50,676 bases of DNA, taken from the NCBI GenBank assembly GCA_936941155.1, contig CAKZJE010000080.1, positions 1 through 50,676 on the forward strand. Reading direction: 5' to 3'. The first letter of the stretch is position 1, and each line of letters starts with the position of its first letter. The notes below the pieces were generated by a model, which had not been told where the DNA came from, ran no database searches, and worked only from the letters and a program-made list of their open reading frames with translations. The translations under genes were made by a program, and so were the position numbers. This document shows positions 7,976 to 17,363 of this stretch, piece by piece. The stretch is from an uncultured Methylomonas sp. (GTDB lineage Bacteria > Pseudomonadota > Gammaproteobacteria > Methylococcales > Methylomonadaceae).

Positions 7976-8098
7976 CGCTAATCTATTTCTGTAAAGTGCG
8001 TAATCTCAGAGAGTTAAATAGAAAATTATCTCGCCCCATCAATTGCTTAAAAACAGGTAAAATACCCAACGAGACCTAATCCACATTTTCAAAATAAC

Positions 8099-9043
8099 AT
8101 GGCAGAACAACTCCCCTCAACCACGCAAACACGCGCCCTGAACAAACCTGCAACAACCTCAATCACATTGTTGGGGCGCGGGTTGGAGACACTTAAAAGC
8201 CGTGAAATTGGCGCGATACGCACTGAGCTGGATAGCCGCTATCGCAATGCCCGCGATATGTATAATCGCATCACAGATTATGGTGAAGAGCGACGTTTTA
8301 ACGTGCAATTGCTGCCTAAACCAGAGGAAATGAGCAAAACACCGCCATTGCTGCAATCGTTTTTGAATTTGTTTCAACAGTTACTAGACGTTTTTAAAGT
8401 ATTTGAGCAATTGGCGAATCAGGAATATGGAAAAGCGTATTTTCCTTTGGCAAATATGTATCAAGGTGGGCAAGGCGTTAGTCAAAACAACGAAAAAGTT
8501 GAATATTACAGCCGCTTAGCCTTTGAATGGTGTATGAAAAATCAAAGTGCCGATGACCCTGAAGTTTGGGGTGATTTAAGTGTGATGTACACCAATGGAC
8601 ATGGCGCACCACAGAGCGAGGAACAAGCGGTGTTTTGGGTGCGCAAAGCCGCCGAACAAGGTCATGCGAATGCACAATGCAATTTAGGTTGGATGTACGA
8701 AAGCGGTCAAGGAGTGGAACGAGATGATGCACAAGCGGTGTTTTGGTATCGCAAAGCCGCTGAACAAAATATTGCCAATGCACAATGGTTGTTAGCTGGC
8801 TCGTATCGCAATGGTTATGGTGTTGAGCAAGATTTTAAACAAGCGGCGAGTTGGTATCATAAAGCCGCTGAACAAGGACATGCGTTAGCGCAGTTTTTTT
8901 TGGCAGGAATGTACACAAAAGGACTCGGCGTGGCACAAGACGAAGCGCAAGCCATCGCGTGGTATCGAAAAGCGGCAGCACAAGGCAATGTCAGTGCGCA
9001 GAACAATCTCGCAAAACTTGGTATTGACTGGCAAGCAGCGTGA
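8099..9043 (+). CDS. Sel1-repeat protein
   Basis: 314 residues without signal peptide. The first 110 residues are helical and unrecognised. From about residue 120 to the end there are five Sel1-like repeats of about 36 residues with the pattern A..LG.MY..G.GV..D..QA..WYRKAAEQG. These alpha/alpha solenoids mediate protein-protein contacts. The stop overlaps the GTG of the next gene (GTGA), so the two are translationally coupled and probably work together; the partner has a J-like domain. The specific process is not evident. Confidence 0.85.
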   Translation: MAEQLPSTTQTRALNKPATTSITLLGRGLETLKSREIGAIRTELDSRYRNARDMYNRITDYGEERRFNVQLLPKPEEMSKTPPLLQSFLNLFQQLLDVFKVFEQLANQEYGKAYFPLANMYQGGQGVSQNNEKVEYYSRLAFEWCMKNQSADDPEVWGDLSVMYTNGHGAPQSEEQAVFWVRKAAEQGHANAQCNLGWMYESGQGVERDDAQAVFWYRKAAEQNIANAQWLLAGSYRNGYGVEQDFKQAASWYHKAAEQGHALAQFFLAGMYTKGLGVAQDEAQAIAWYRKAAAQGNVSAQNNLAKLGIDWQAA

Positions 9044-9807
9044 TACTTCCTGAAGAACAAGAACTCCTGCATTTAGAAAGCAAGCAAGCTGCTTTGGAAG
9101 ATCAGGTTGCCACTGCCGAACTGATGCTTGAAACTTTAAAAGCGGAAAGTGTGCGTTTTCAACATTATTATTACCAAACGATTGGGCGTTTATATGTTGA
9201 ATTAGACTGGTTGAATCTGCAAATTGCGAAAATTCAAGCAGGCGACGAGTTGCTAAATGCCGCCTTGGAAGCCGCGCAACAACAAGCTTTAAAATCTGCC
9301 GCTGAACTCGGTGCAATTGAAGTGCAGCCTACTCCGGTTAAAATAACGCCAGAATTAAAACAATTGTTTCGACAAGCTGCAAAGCTGATGCACCCGGATA
9401 GAGCCACGACCGATGCTGAACGTGAACGCCGAACTGGATTAATGGCGCAAGTGAATGTTGCGTATGCCAAAGGCGATCAAGCCACCATCGAAAAGTTGAT
9501 GATTGAGTTTGGACAAGACCCAGAAGCGATTATTGGTGAAGATGTGGCTTCGCGTTTAGTGAAAGTAATTCGCCGAATTGCGCAATTAAATCGGCGATTA
9601 AATGAAGCGCAACAAGAAATTGCCACGCAAAAATCCGGTGAGTTGTTTGAATTAATGAAAACCTTGAGCGCGGCAAAAAAATCAGGGCGCGGCGATTTAT
9701 TAGCCGATTTAGCTAAACATATTCAACAGCAAATTTTGCAATGCAAACAGGAATTAGATTTGCTCAAGCGGCGTAGTTCTCCTGTTGACGTGAAATGGGA
9801 TAATTAA
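9040..9807 (+). CDS. J-domain-like coiled-coil protein
   Basis: GTG start at 9040 overlaps the Sel1 gene's TGA. 255 residues: a coiled-coil-rich N-terminus (10-90), then a J-domain-like segment with helix II/III elements and His-Pro-Asp at 118-120 (AKLMHPDRA), and a second coiled coil at 175-245. The HPD motif is the residue set by which J proteins stimulate Hsp70 ATPase, so an Hsp70 (DnaK) co-chaperone role coupled to the Sel1 partner is likely (inference). It lacks the Gly/Phe and zinc domains of true DnaJ. Confidence 0.75.
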   Translation: MILPEEQELLHLESKQAALEDQVATAELMLETLKAESVRFQHYYYQTIGRLYVELDWLNLQIAKIQAGDELLNAALEAAQQQALKSAAELGAIEVQPTPVKITPELKQLFRQAAKLMHPDRATTDAERERRTGLMAQVNVAYAKGDQATIEKLMIEFGQDPEAIIGEDVASRLVKVIRRIAQLNRRLNEAQQEIATQKSGELFELMKTLSAAKKSGRGDLLADLAKHIQQQILQCKQELDLLKRRSSPVDVKWDN

Positions 9808-9836
9808 ACCTACTTTTGCACGGCTCTATCTGTTTA

Positions 9837-9959
9837 AAGCTAAGAATTCGGTCAACAATAACTTGACTTAATTTCTTATAACTCCTTGTCTAGGGGCGAT
9901 TTTAATCGCCTAGGGCGAATGAATTCGCCCCTACATCAGCTTTCAAAAACTGGGAAGTT
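9837..9959. repeat. Flanking repeat, copy A, with GGGGCGA palindrome
   Basis: Contains AGCTAAGAATT near the left end, TAGGGGCGATTTTAATCGCC, then GGGCGAATGAATTCGCCCCTA and AAAACTGGGAAGTT. A diverged copy lies at 11149-11250 on the other side of the TPR gene in the same orientation. The rest of the 9808-10109 gap holds no gene that I can see. Confidence 0.7.
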
Positions 9960-10109
9960 ATTTTTAGCCAAATTCTAGGCAACTAAGCAAGACTGAAAAG
10001 GGAAAATCGCTTACACTACAAAACAAGTGGAAAAACCTCTTTCTCACAAAGATAATGCTGACACTCTCAGCCCGTTAAACTCTCTCAAACAGTACAATTT
10101 ATCAGCACA

Positions 10110-11141
10110 ATGTTTAATAATCAGTACGGCGTACCGCAAAAAGTAGTAGATAGGCTATTAAAAGACCTCGACGAAAAAGACATAAAACTGCAAGAGCGCG
10201 AAAGCGTGACCGCGAATTGGATTCAAAAATATAAAGAACTTGAAAGCCAATTAGCCAGTCGCACCGACGATATTGCAAAGAAAACCAAAGCTTTTTTAGA
10301 TGATGGTAAATTGGAAGATGCCGAAAAGCTGTTTTCAGAAGCTCTTTCGGGGGCTTTGGAAAAAGCCGCGAATAATGCTTTTTCGTTGGCGCAAATCAAA
10401 GTTTTGCAATTAAATTATCCAGAGGCAAAAAATTACTATCAACAAGCGGTGCAATTAGCCCCTGAAAATGCTTTATATTTGAATGAATTAGGAACGCATC
10501 TGTATACTTTGGGAGCTTACGATCAAGCTGAGCCTTTATATAAACGGAGCTTAAGCATTTGGGAACAAACGTTAGGGAAAGATCATCCAGACGTTGCAAA
10601 AAGTTTAAATAATTTAGCCGCGCTTTATTACACGCAAGGCAGTTATGAACAAGCAAAACCTTTTTATATCAGAAGTTTAGCGATTTGGAAAAAAGCGTTA
10701 GGCACAGAGCATCCTAACGTTGCGAGTGGCTTAAACAATTTAGCCTTGTTGTATAAAACGGAGGGAAAATACAGTCAAGCCGAATCGTTATACCAAGAAA
10801 GCTTAGCGATTAGAAAAAAAGCGTTAGGTGAAGATCATCCCGATGTTGCGACCAGTTTGAATAATTTGGCGGGGTTGTATTATACGCAAAGCAAATTTGC
10901 AGAAGCTGAACCGTTATATCAACGCAGTTTGGATATTAGGGTGAAAGCGTTGGGCAAAGAGCATCCTGACGTGGCAACCAGCTTAAATAATTTAGCGATG
11001 TTGTATAAAAAACTGGGTAAAAACAGCCAAGCCAAGCCACTTTATCAACGCAGCTTGGCAATTTTGGAAAAATCCTTAGGCGAAGAGCATCCTTCTACTA
11101 AAGCGGTGCGAAATAATTTACAAAAATTGCTGAAAGACTAA
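10110..11141 (+). CDS. Kinesin-light-chain-type tetratricopeptide repeat protein
   Basis: 343 residues without signal peptide. An N-terminal coiled coil (10-80) precedes one standard TPR (about 90-125) and then five 42-residue TPRs of the pattern LYQRSLAI..K.LG..HPDVA.SLNNLA.LY...G. The repeats are also visible at DNA level with a 126-bp period. It is a scaffold or sensor solenoid of unknown partner; such TPR_12 proteins are common in accessory regions. The gene is bracketed by related ~110-bp repeats, which suggests mobility or a past duplication. Confidence 0.85.
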   Translation: MFNNQYGVPQKVVDRLLKDLDEKDIKLQERESVTANWIQKYKELESQLASRTDDIAKKTKAFLDDGKLEDAEKLFSEALSGALEKAANNAFSLAQIKVLQLNYPEAKNYYQQAVQLAPENALYLNELGTHLYTLGAYDQAEPLYKRSLSIWEQTLGKDHPDVAKSLNNLAALYYTQGSYEQAKPFYIRSLAIWKKALGTEHPNVASGLNNLALLYKTEGKYSQAESLYQESLAIRKKALGEDHPDVATSLNNLAGLYYTQSKFAEAEPLYQRSLDIRVKALGKEHPDVATSLNNLAMLYKKLGKNSQAKPLYQRSLAILEKSLGEEHPSTKAVRNNLQKLLKD

Positions 11142-11148
11142 GTTACTA

Positions 11149-11250
11149 AGCTAAGAATTTGGTTAATAAAGACTGATGTAGGGGGGATTTTAATCGTCCA
11201 GGGCGAATGAATTCGCCCCTACATCAATATGCCAAAATCGGGAGGTGTTG
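11149..11250. repeat. Flanking repeat, copy B
   Basis: AGCTAAGAATTTGGT, GGGGGGATTTTAATCG, GGGCGAATGAATTCGCCCCTA and AAAATCGGGAGG occur in the same order as in copy A at 9837-9959. It forms a direct repeat around the TPR gene. Confidence 0.7.
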
Positions 11251-11323
11251 ACTTTACGACTCTCGTACACAATTTATCATTTTGATTATTAAGAGTTTTT
11301 ATTAACTTAATGACAGTTCTGCC

Positions 11324-12892
11324 CTACCCTGCATAATAATTTTCATCTTGCGTGATTAAAAATAACACCCAAGAAAACTCCCCCGTACTGATTTTTGAGC
11401 CACAATAACCACACACGGCAGATTGCCCCATCTTATCAGCAGGAGCAGCGCATTGTGGACATACGCTTAAATCAGGTGCAGTTTGTGATACTTCTACTCC
11501 TGTGCGACGAGAAAATGTCCAATACTCAGAATAGGAACGATATTTTTTATTTGATCCTCCAATAAGATTCTGATTTCTGTCTAAGGTATAGTCAAAGCAG
11601 GATGCAAATATGCGCACAGTAATAGTTTCGTAATAAGTATCTAATTCAATTTTGACTAATTCTACTTTTTGGATTTTTAAGTCATCTAAATGATTGTGAA
11701 GTTCTTGTTGTTTATATAAATCCATCCAAAAAGAATTTGCCTCATATAAGCGATCAGAAATTAAATGGCGGACTTTATTTAAATTACGTTGTGTCCATGC
11801 TGCATTTAATTCTACAACATAAGACTTTACAATATCCTGTGTAAACGTATTCCAATAAGCTGTCCAACTAAGATGGTGTTGCGCTTCAAATGAAGCTATT
11901 TCTTGCGCAAGCTTTCGACTATAAAGTGTGGCTAAATGAGTTCCTGTTTCCTCCGCATAAGCCACTAAATCCACTGTATGCAAAAGCGATTGATTCACAA
12001 CATAACGCTCTTTTAGATACCACTGTTGCTGACCTTTAATAATCATTGTTCCGCAACTACTACAGGTACCAGCATCGGTAAAATGCGCAGGTGCGTTACA
12101 GGCAGGACAAAGTAAAGCCTGCATTTTTTCGGGGGGAAGTGATAAAACACCTTGTTCGCGCTGGAAAAACCAACGTTCTGTATTGGTATATCGGGTGTGT
12201 TGCTTGCCAGAATCTTCTGTATAAAATGCAGGATGCACTGTGTAATTTGATGCAATTTCCACTACGATTCTATCTTCATTACTGACATTATCAATTAAAT
12301 GAATAGCCACTGAGTTAATCACAATTTCGCTAATCACAATGACGTTTTTATTAATCAATAAATCTAATTTTTTATCATATTTCACAGAATTAGCTAAATA
12401 AGGAATTAAGGTGTCAAATTCCTTTTTCCCATAATAGCTATAATATTTAACGTAAAGTAAATGCACAAAATCTAAGAATAAAATGCGAGAAAAATTAGCA
12501 TCGATTTGTTTGAATGTAATTAATTTATTCTCATCAAAACGTTTAACAGGTCTTTTAACGGTGACGGTTTGGGGCTGTTGATTGTTGTCAACCCAAAGAA
12601 TATATAAAACGATGAAGATTATGATAATAGTAAAAAAGAACCAAAAAGCACTGTCGTCATCATTAGATGAGGAATGCGATGAGCCGGAATAACTGTGTGA
12701 TGAAGAATGACTGGATGAACTGGAGTGTCCGCCCCACGATGATGAGTGGCTGCTTGATGAGGAGTGACTACTTGACGAGTGCCCACCGGATGAATGACCG
12801 CCACCAAAACGCGCTTCTGCTTCTGGAATAGCAAAAACAGTCAAGCTGAATAACAGAACTATTGCGGAAAAAATGGAGAATATTTTTTTCAT
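11324..12892 (-). CDS. TIM44-like membrane protein with Ser/His-rich linker and zinc ribbons
   Basis: 522 residues. A signal-like N-terminus (residues 1-27, ending AEARFGGG) is followed by a Ser/His/Gly-rich segment (about 30-77) and a membrane helix (about 82-101, FWFFFTIIIIFIVLYILWV). Next is a TIM44-like region starting ITFKQIDANFSRILFLDFV, a CPAC...CSSCG zinc ribbon at about 261-283, a second TIM44-like lobe, and a C-terminal CPQC...CGYCG ribbon at about 477-497. The His-rich linker and ribbons could bind metal. Its start overlaps the stop of the TPM gene (ATGA), so the two membrane proteins form a coupled pair. The function is unknown. Confidence 0.8.
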   Translation of the reverse strand: MKKIFSIFSAIVLLFSLTVFAIPEAEARFGGGHSSGGHSSSSHSSSSSHSSSWGGHSSSSSHSSSHSYSGSSHSSSNDDDSAFWFFFTIIIIFIVLYILWVDNNQQPQTVTVKRPVKRFDENKLITFKQIDANFSRILFLDFVHLLYVKYYSYYGKKEFDTLIPYLANSVKYDKKLDLLINKNVIVISEIVINSVAIHLIDNVSNEDRIVVEIASNYTVHPAFYTEDSGKQHTRYTNTERWFFQREQGVLSLPPEKMQALLCPACNAPAHFTDAGTCSSCGTMIIKGQQQWYLKERYVVNQSLLHTVDLVAYAEETGTHLATLYSRKLAQEIASFEAQHHLSWTAYWNTFTQDIVKSYVVELNAAWTQRNLNKVRHLISDRLYEANSFWMDLYKQQELHNHLDDLKIQKVELVKIELDTYYETITVRIFASCFDYTLDRNQNLIGGSNKKYRSYSEYWTFSRRTGVEVSQTAPDLSVCPQCAAPADKMGQSAVCGYCGSKISTGEFSWVLFLITQDENYYAG

Positions 12893-13515
12893 AATTCTAT
12901 TTTTAAGTCATTTGGCAATTCATTGAGATTATTTTCTAATGCCGGAATATAATGATTAAACGTTGTTTTACATTTTTCCAATGCTTGTAAAAACGCTTCA
13001 GTCTGTTGTTTTTCTTTAAAAATACTTTGTAAATCAGTTTTGATTTTTTGCCATTCTTCTTCAGGAATCGCAAGCTGTGCTCCTCTATCGGCGAGGATAT
13101 AAACCATTTTTTCTAGCAATGAAACGTAAATTAAAGTGCCAACTTCGGTGCTGGTATGATGCAATCCGCCTTTTTGAAATAAAGCGCGCGCCATAATTTC
13201 CACATTGCGTTCTTGACGTTTTTTACCTGTGAAAAGTCGTTGCAGAGGGGGGGAGACTAAACCGAGCAAAATCCCAACACCAAAAGCCGCTAGCGTAATC
13301 AAGTAAGCAAGATAATCTGCAAAACGGGTGTCAACGTAGAATAAATAACTAAAGGTTAGAATGCTGACAATCGCGCCTATGCCTATTGCTACGTCTTCGT
13401 ACAGAGCGGAGCTTTTTTTAATCAGAACAACGACTTCAATTTGCGAGCTTTGTTCAAGCTCAGCAATCATTTTGCCAAGTTGGGTTTGAAAATCAGGATG
13501 GTTAAATTTTTTCAT
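12889..13515 (-). CDS. TPM-domain membrane protein
   Basis: 208 residues. The N-terminal part (HPDFQTQLGKMIAELEQSSQIEVVVLI) and C-terminal part (VGTLIYVSLLEKMVYILADRG) match a TPM (TLP18.3/Psb32/MOLO-1) fold, split by two membrane helices at about 43-62 and 68-86. TPM proteins are membrane-associated quality-control or assembly factors. It is the first gene of a two-gene operon with the TIM44-like protein. Confidence 0.78.
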   Translation of the reverse strand: MKKFNHPDFQTQLGKMIAELEQSSQIEVVVLIKKSSALYEDVAIGIGAIVSILTFSYLFYVDTRFADYLAYLITLAAFGVGILLGLVSPPLQRLFTGKKRQERNVEIMARALFQKGGLHHTSTEVGTLIYVSLLEKMVYILADRGAQLAIPEEEWQKIKTDLQSIFKEKQQTEAFLQALEKCKTTFNHYIPALENNLNELPNDLKIEL

Positions 13516-13713
13516 TATGATAGTTTTTAGTAGTCCTAAACAACGCGAGATTTTAAATTAAAAATAATTTCTCTCAACTCACAAAATTAAAGTGGTTTAT
13601 TGTAACTCAGAAAGGACGTTAAACAAGTTATCATTGTGAAAAGATATTTTTTAGAAAAAACAAAAATAAATTTGCAGGAATCTGCGCAAAATAACACTGT
13701 GAGTTTTTTAGGG

Positions 13714-13753
13714 TAAAAAAAAACGGAAACTCTGTTACCAAAGTTTCCGTTTT
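13714..13753 (-). terminator. Rho-independent terminator after clpX
   Basis: A 12-bp stem AAAACGGAAACT / AGTTTCCGTTTT with a 10-nt loop is followed on the minus strand by an eight-base U-run. It lies 26 bp past the clpX stop. Confidence 0.9.
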
Positions 13754-13778
13754 CTATTCAACAGCTTTCTGTGAATAA

Positions 13779-15050
13779 TTATTCGCCAGATGCCATTTTT
13801 TGTTCTGTTTCATAAACCAAAATAGGATCATGATCACCTGAAATAACCCCCTCATCAATCACTACTTTTGTAATGTTAGAAGCGGAGGGTAATTCATACA
13901 TGGTGTCTAGCAAGGCGTTTTCGACAATCGTTCTAAGGCCGCGTGCGCCTGTTTTTCTATCCATTGCTTTACGCGCAATGGCAGATAACGATTCGCTTCT
14001 AAATTCCAGCTCTGAGCCTTCCATTTCAAACAAATGTTGATATTGTTTAATTAAGGCATTTTTAGGTTCAGTCAGAATTTTGACTAACGCGGCTTCATCT
14101 AATTCTTCTAATGTGGCTACAACTGGCAAACGTCCAACAAATTCAGGAATTAATCCGTATTTGATTAAATCATCTGCTTCAACTTCTGCAAACAATTGCC
14201 CAACATTTTTGGAATCGTCTTTTGTTTTGACATCCGCTGAAAAGCCAATACCACCTTTTTCAGAGCGCGCTTTAATGACTTTGTCTAAGCCAGAAAATGC
14301 ACCACCTACAATAAATAAAATATTTGCAGTATTAACTTGCAAAAATTCTTGTTGTGGGTGTTTGCGTCCACCTTGTGGCGGCACAGAAGCAATAGTGCCT
14401 TCAATCAGTTTTAATAACGCTTGTTGTACGCCTTCGCCTGAGACATCACGGGTAATTGATGGGTTATCAGATTTGCGCGAAATTTTATCAATTTCATCAA
14501 TGTAAACAATGCCGGACTCAGCTTTTTCAACATTGTAATCGCATTTTTGCAGAATCTTTTGGATGATATTTTCTACGTCTTCACCGACATAACCTGCTTC
14601 TGTCAATGTGGTGGCATCAGCAATGGTAAACGGTACGTTTAATAATCGAGCTAATGTTTCTGCCAATAATGTTTTACCTGAGCCGGTTGGCCCAATTAAC
14701 AAAATATTGCTTTTTGCTAGTTCAATTTCATCTTTTTTGGAATGACTGCGCAAGCGTTTATAGTGGTTATAAACAGCGACAGCGAGAATTTTTTTTGCGT
14801 TTTCTTGACCAATCACATATTGATCTAAAACTTCTTTGATTTCTTTAGGCTTAGGTAACTTTTCATCAGATGATGTCGCTTCCTCTTCTGGTAGCTCTTC
14901 TCTGATGATGTCATTACAAAGCTCTACACACTCATCACACACATAAACCGAGGGCCCTGCAATAAGTTTTCTGACTTCATGCTGACTTTTACCGCAAAAC
15001 GAACAATAAAGAAGTTTATCATCGTGTTTGCCGCTTTTGTCATTACTCAT
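13779..15050 (-). CDS. clpX: ATP-dependent Clp protease ATPase subunit ClpX
   Basis: 423 residues, normal length. It has an N-terminal C4 zinc-binding domain (CSFCGK...CDECVELC), Walker A GPTGSGKT at about 119-126, Walker [11 protein letters not shown], and an intact sensor 2 region ([12 protein letters not shown]). ClpX unfolds tagged substrates and feeds them to ClpP. It is last in the order tig-clpP-clpX, with 77 bp between clpP and clpX and a GGAG ribosome site upstream of the ATG. Confidence 0.98.
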   Translation of the reverse strand: MSNDKSGKHDDKLLYCSFCGKSQHEVRKLIAGPSVYVCDECVELCNDIIREELPEEEATSSDEKLPKPKEIKEVLDQYVIGQENAKKILAVAVYNHYKRLRSHSKKDEIELAKSNILLIGPTGSGKTLLAETLARLLNVPFTIADATTLTEAGYVGEDVENIIQKILQKCDYNVEKAESGIVYIDEIDKISRKSDNPSITRDVSGEGVQQALLKLIEGTIASVPPQGGRKHPQQEFLQVNTANILFIVGGAFSGLDKVIKARSEKGGIGFSADVKTKDDSKNVGQLFAEVEADDLIKYGLIPEFVGRLPVVATLEELDEAALVKILTEPKNALIKQYQHLFEMEGSELEFRSESLSAIARKAMDRKTGARGLRTIVENALLDTMYELPSASNITKVVIDEGVISGDHDPILVYETEQKMASGE

Positions 15051-15127
15051 AAATTAGGTCTCCGCGTACATCTTGTTAGATGCCGTTATTTTTTTGCTTG
15101 TTTTTGAGAGGGTCTGTAAATCGTAGA

Positions 15128-15775
15128 TTATTCTGTAGGAATTGTTCTGCTAGATAAAATTTTATCAATCAAGCCATATTCAACAGCGGCTTCAGCACTT
15201 AAAAAATTATCTCTATCAGTATCTTTTTCTACTTTTTCAATAGGTTGTCCTGTGTGAAACGACAACACCCGATTCAGTTTTTCTCTGATTAATAAGATTT
15301 CTCTCGCATGAATGTCAATATCAGACGCTTGACCTTGATAGCCGCCTAAAGGCTGATGAATCATCATTCGAGAATTAGGTAAGCAAAAACGTTTACCTTT
15401 TGCGCCGCCTGTTAATAACAATGCGCCCATGCTTGCTGCTTGACCGATGCACATAGTACTAACATCTGGTTTAATAAACTGCATGGTATCGTAAATCGAC
15501 ATTCCAGCAGTCACTGAACCGCCAGGTGAATTGATATATAGGTGAATATCTTTATCAGGATTTTCAGATTCTAAAAATAGCAACTGTGCCACGACTAAAT
15601 TAGCCATGTAGTCTTCAACTTGCCCTACCAGAAAGATAACCCGCTCTTTTAATAAGCGCGAATAAATGTCATACGAACGTTCGCCGCGTGCGGTTTGCTC
15701 GACAACAATGGGGACTAATCCACCAGCCGCTTGTGGTGACAGACTGTCATTAATTTGCTTGTGATTATTGTACAT
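15128..15775 (-). CDS. clpP: ATP-dependent Clp protease proteolytic subunit ClpP
   Basis: 215 residues. The catalytic Ser115 lies in GQAASMGA, His140 in MMIHQP, and the Asp of the triad in the DTDRDNF segment. An N-terminal propeptide of about 15-20 residues precedes [23 protein letters not shown], as in other proteobacterial ClpP. The tetradecameric barrel degrades proteins delivered by ClpX or ClpA. It lies 28 bp after tig. Confidence 0.98.
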   Translation of the reverse strand: MYNNHKQINDSLSPQAAGGLVPIVVEQTARGERSYDIYSRLLKERVIFLVGQVEDYMANLVVAQLLFLESENPDKDIHLYINSPGGSVTAGMSIYDTMQFIKPDVSTMCIGQAASMGALLLTGGAKGKRFCLPNSRMMIHQPLGGYQGQASDIDIHAREILLIREKLNRVLSFHTGQPIEKVEKDTDRDNFLSAEAAVEYGLIDKILSSRTIPTE

Positions 15776-15803
15776 GCGGGTCTCTTCCGGTAATGGTTAT
15801 AGC

Positions 15804-17105
15804 TTACTGACGTTGTTTGTCCATGACATCGCTGAAATTAGCGTTTTGCTCAACGATTTTGATTTGGCTAACAATCCATTCTACAGATTGGTCTTCCAAA
15901 ATCATTTGTCGCACATCATTTAAGCGTTTTTTATCAGCATAATACCATTCTACAACTTCTGTAGGGTTCTCGTAGCTTTGCGCCAACTCTTCAATGGTAG
16001 AGCGCACTCTATCTTCATCTATTTTGATTTGATTTTGTTCAATAATGTCGCCCAAAATCAAGCCTAATGCGACACGACGTTTTGCTTGAGTTTCAAACAT
16101 ATCGCGTGGCAAGTTTAAATCTTCTAGCTTCAGTTTGTATTTTTTAGCGTTTTCTGCATAAGGCTGCATCATGGTGTTGATTTCTTGATCAACTAATACA
16201 TTCGGCACAGTTGGATTGCTATGAGCATACAATGCGTCTAATACTGAAGTTTTAAAGTCTGCTTTTAAAGCACGCTCTAACTCACGTTCCATGTTGTTTC
16301 TAACATCATCATAAAACGTAGTAATGTCGCCGCTTTCAATGCCGTATTGCTTAACAAACTCTTCTGTAATTTCAGGTAATAAAGGCTCTTCTACTTTTGA
16401 TACTTCAACTTCAAATGTAGCTGTTTTTCCTGCTAATTTTTGATTGCCGTAGTCAGCTGGGAATGCGACTTCAAAACTTTTTGTCGCTCCAACAGAAAGT
16501 CCGAGTAATTGCTCTTCAAAGCCCGGAATCATTTTATTTGAGCCGATTTCAACAGGATAGTCTTCAACTTTGCCATCGGTAAAGTTTTCACCTTCGCAAA
16601 CGCCTGAAAAATTGACCGTGATTTGATCTTGGCTTTGTGATGCACGTTCTACAGTGCCCCAAGTTTTTTTCTGTTCTCTAAGCTTTAGTACCATTGTATC
16701 AAAATCAGCGTCTTCAACAGCTGCAACTGGGCGTATTGCCTCAACTTGATCAAGACCTGCTAATGAAATTTGCGGATAAACTTCAAATTCTGCGGTGTAA
16801 GAAAAGCCTTCAGCTGATTCAATTGGATGAATATGTGGCATTCCAGCTGGATTTAAATCTTGCTGTTTTAAAGCATCGTAATAGCTAGATTGAATCATAT
16901 CGCCAGTTACTTCGCTTCTAGCTTTTTCGGCATACTTTGCTTTGATAACGTTTTGAGGAACTTTTCCAGGACGAAAGCCAGCAACTTTTACTTCACGCGA
17001 TAATGATTTTAGACGAGCATCAACCTTTTGCGAAATAACTTCTTCTGGGATGCTAACAGTCATTCTTCTGCTTAATTCTGATGTCTTTTCGACAGAGACT
17101 TGCAT
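15804..17105 (-). CDS. tig: Trigger factor, ribosome-bound chaperone
   Basis: 433 residues. The ribosome-docking motif GFRPGKVP is at about 44-51, the FKBP-type prolyl isomerase domain at about 150-245 and the C-terminal chaperone arms follow. The start ATG has GAGGTAAAG just upstream. Trigger factor binds nascent chains at the ribosome exit tunnel. It heads tig-clpP-clpX, downstream of a tRNA-Leu gene on the same strand. Confidence 0.98.
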   Translation of the reverse strand: MQVSVEKTSELSRRMTVSIPEEVISQKVDARLKSLSREVKVAGFRPGKVPQNVIKAKYAEKARSEVTGDMIQSSYYDALKQQDLNPAGMPHIHPIESAEGFSYTAEFEVYPQISLAGLDQVEAIRPVAAVEDADFDTMVLKLREQKKTWGTVERASQSQDQITVNFSGVCEGENFTDGKVEDYPVEIGSNKMIPGFEEQLLGLSVGATKSFEVAFPADYGNQKLAGKTATFEVEVSKVEEPLLPEITEEFVKQYGIESGDITTFYDDVRNNMERELERALKADFKTSVLDALYAHSNPTVPNVLVDQEINTMMQPYAENAKKYKLKLEDLNLPRDMFETQAKRRVALGLILGDIIEQNQIKIDEDRVRSTIEELAQSYENPTEVVEWYYADKKRLNDVRQMILEDQSVEWIVSQIKIVEQNANFSDVMDKQRQ

Positions 17106-17202
17106 TGCTTTACCTCAAAAATATGTGATTTATATATGGATACCGGTAATCGGTGTGAATCAGGGGTATCAACGATGATGATCGTTATGAATTCGGGATA
17201 AG

Positions 17203-17287
17203 TGGTGCGAGCGGAGAGACTCGAACTCTCACAGGGTAACCTACTGGAACCTAAATCCAGCGCGTATACCAATTTCGCCACGCTCGC
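17203..17287 (-). tRNA. tRNA-Leu (anticodon UAG)
   Basis: An 85-nt class II tRNA with acceptor stem GCGAGCG/CGCTCGC, encoded CCA, anticodon stem CTGGA/TCCAG around TTTAGGT (anticodon UAG), a long variable arm and T-arm GAGAG-TTCGAGT-CTCTC. It reads CUN leucine codons. It lies about 100 bp upstream of tig. Confidence 0.96.
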
Positions 17288-17305
17288 ATACTTTAAGAGC
17301 TGAAC

Positions 17306-17334
17306 ATTATCAGTGAAATTTATGCAAAAATCAA
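17306..17334 (-). promoter_or_regulatory. Sigma-70 promoter of tRNA-Leu (and perhaps tig)
   Basis: On the minus strand TTGATT (17334-17329), a 17-bp spacer and GATAAT (17311-17306) lie 18 bp upstream of the tRNA 5' end. Spacing and match are good. Confidence 0.7.
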
Positions 17335-17363
17335 GTTATAAAAGTATTTGTAAGAATGTCAGG

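Noticed and set aside
17072-17281. 69-codon minus-strand frame across the tRNA
   Set aside because: It is translated from the tRNA-Leu gene itself.
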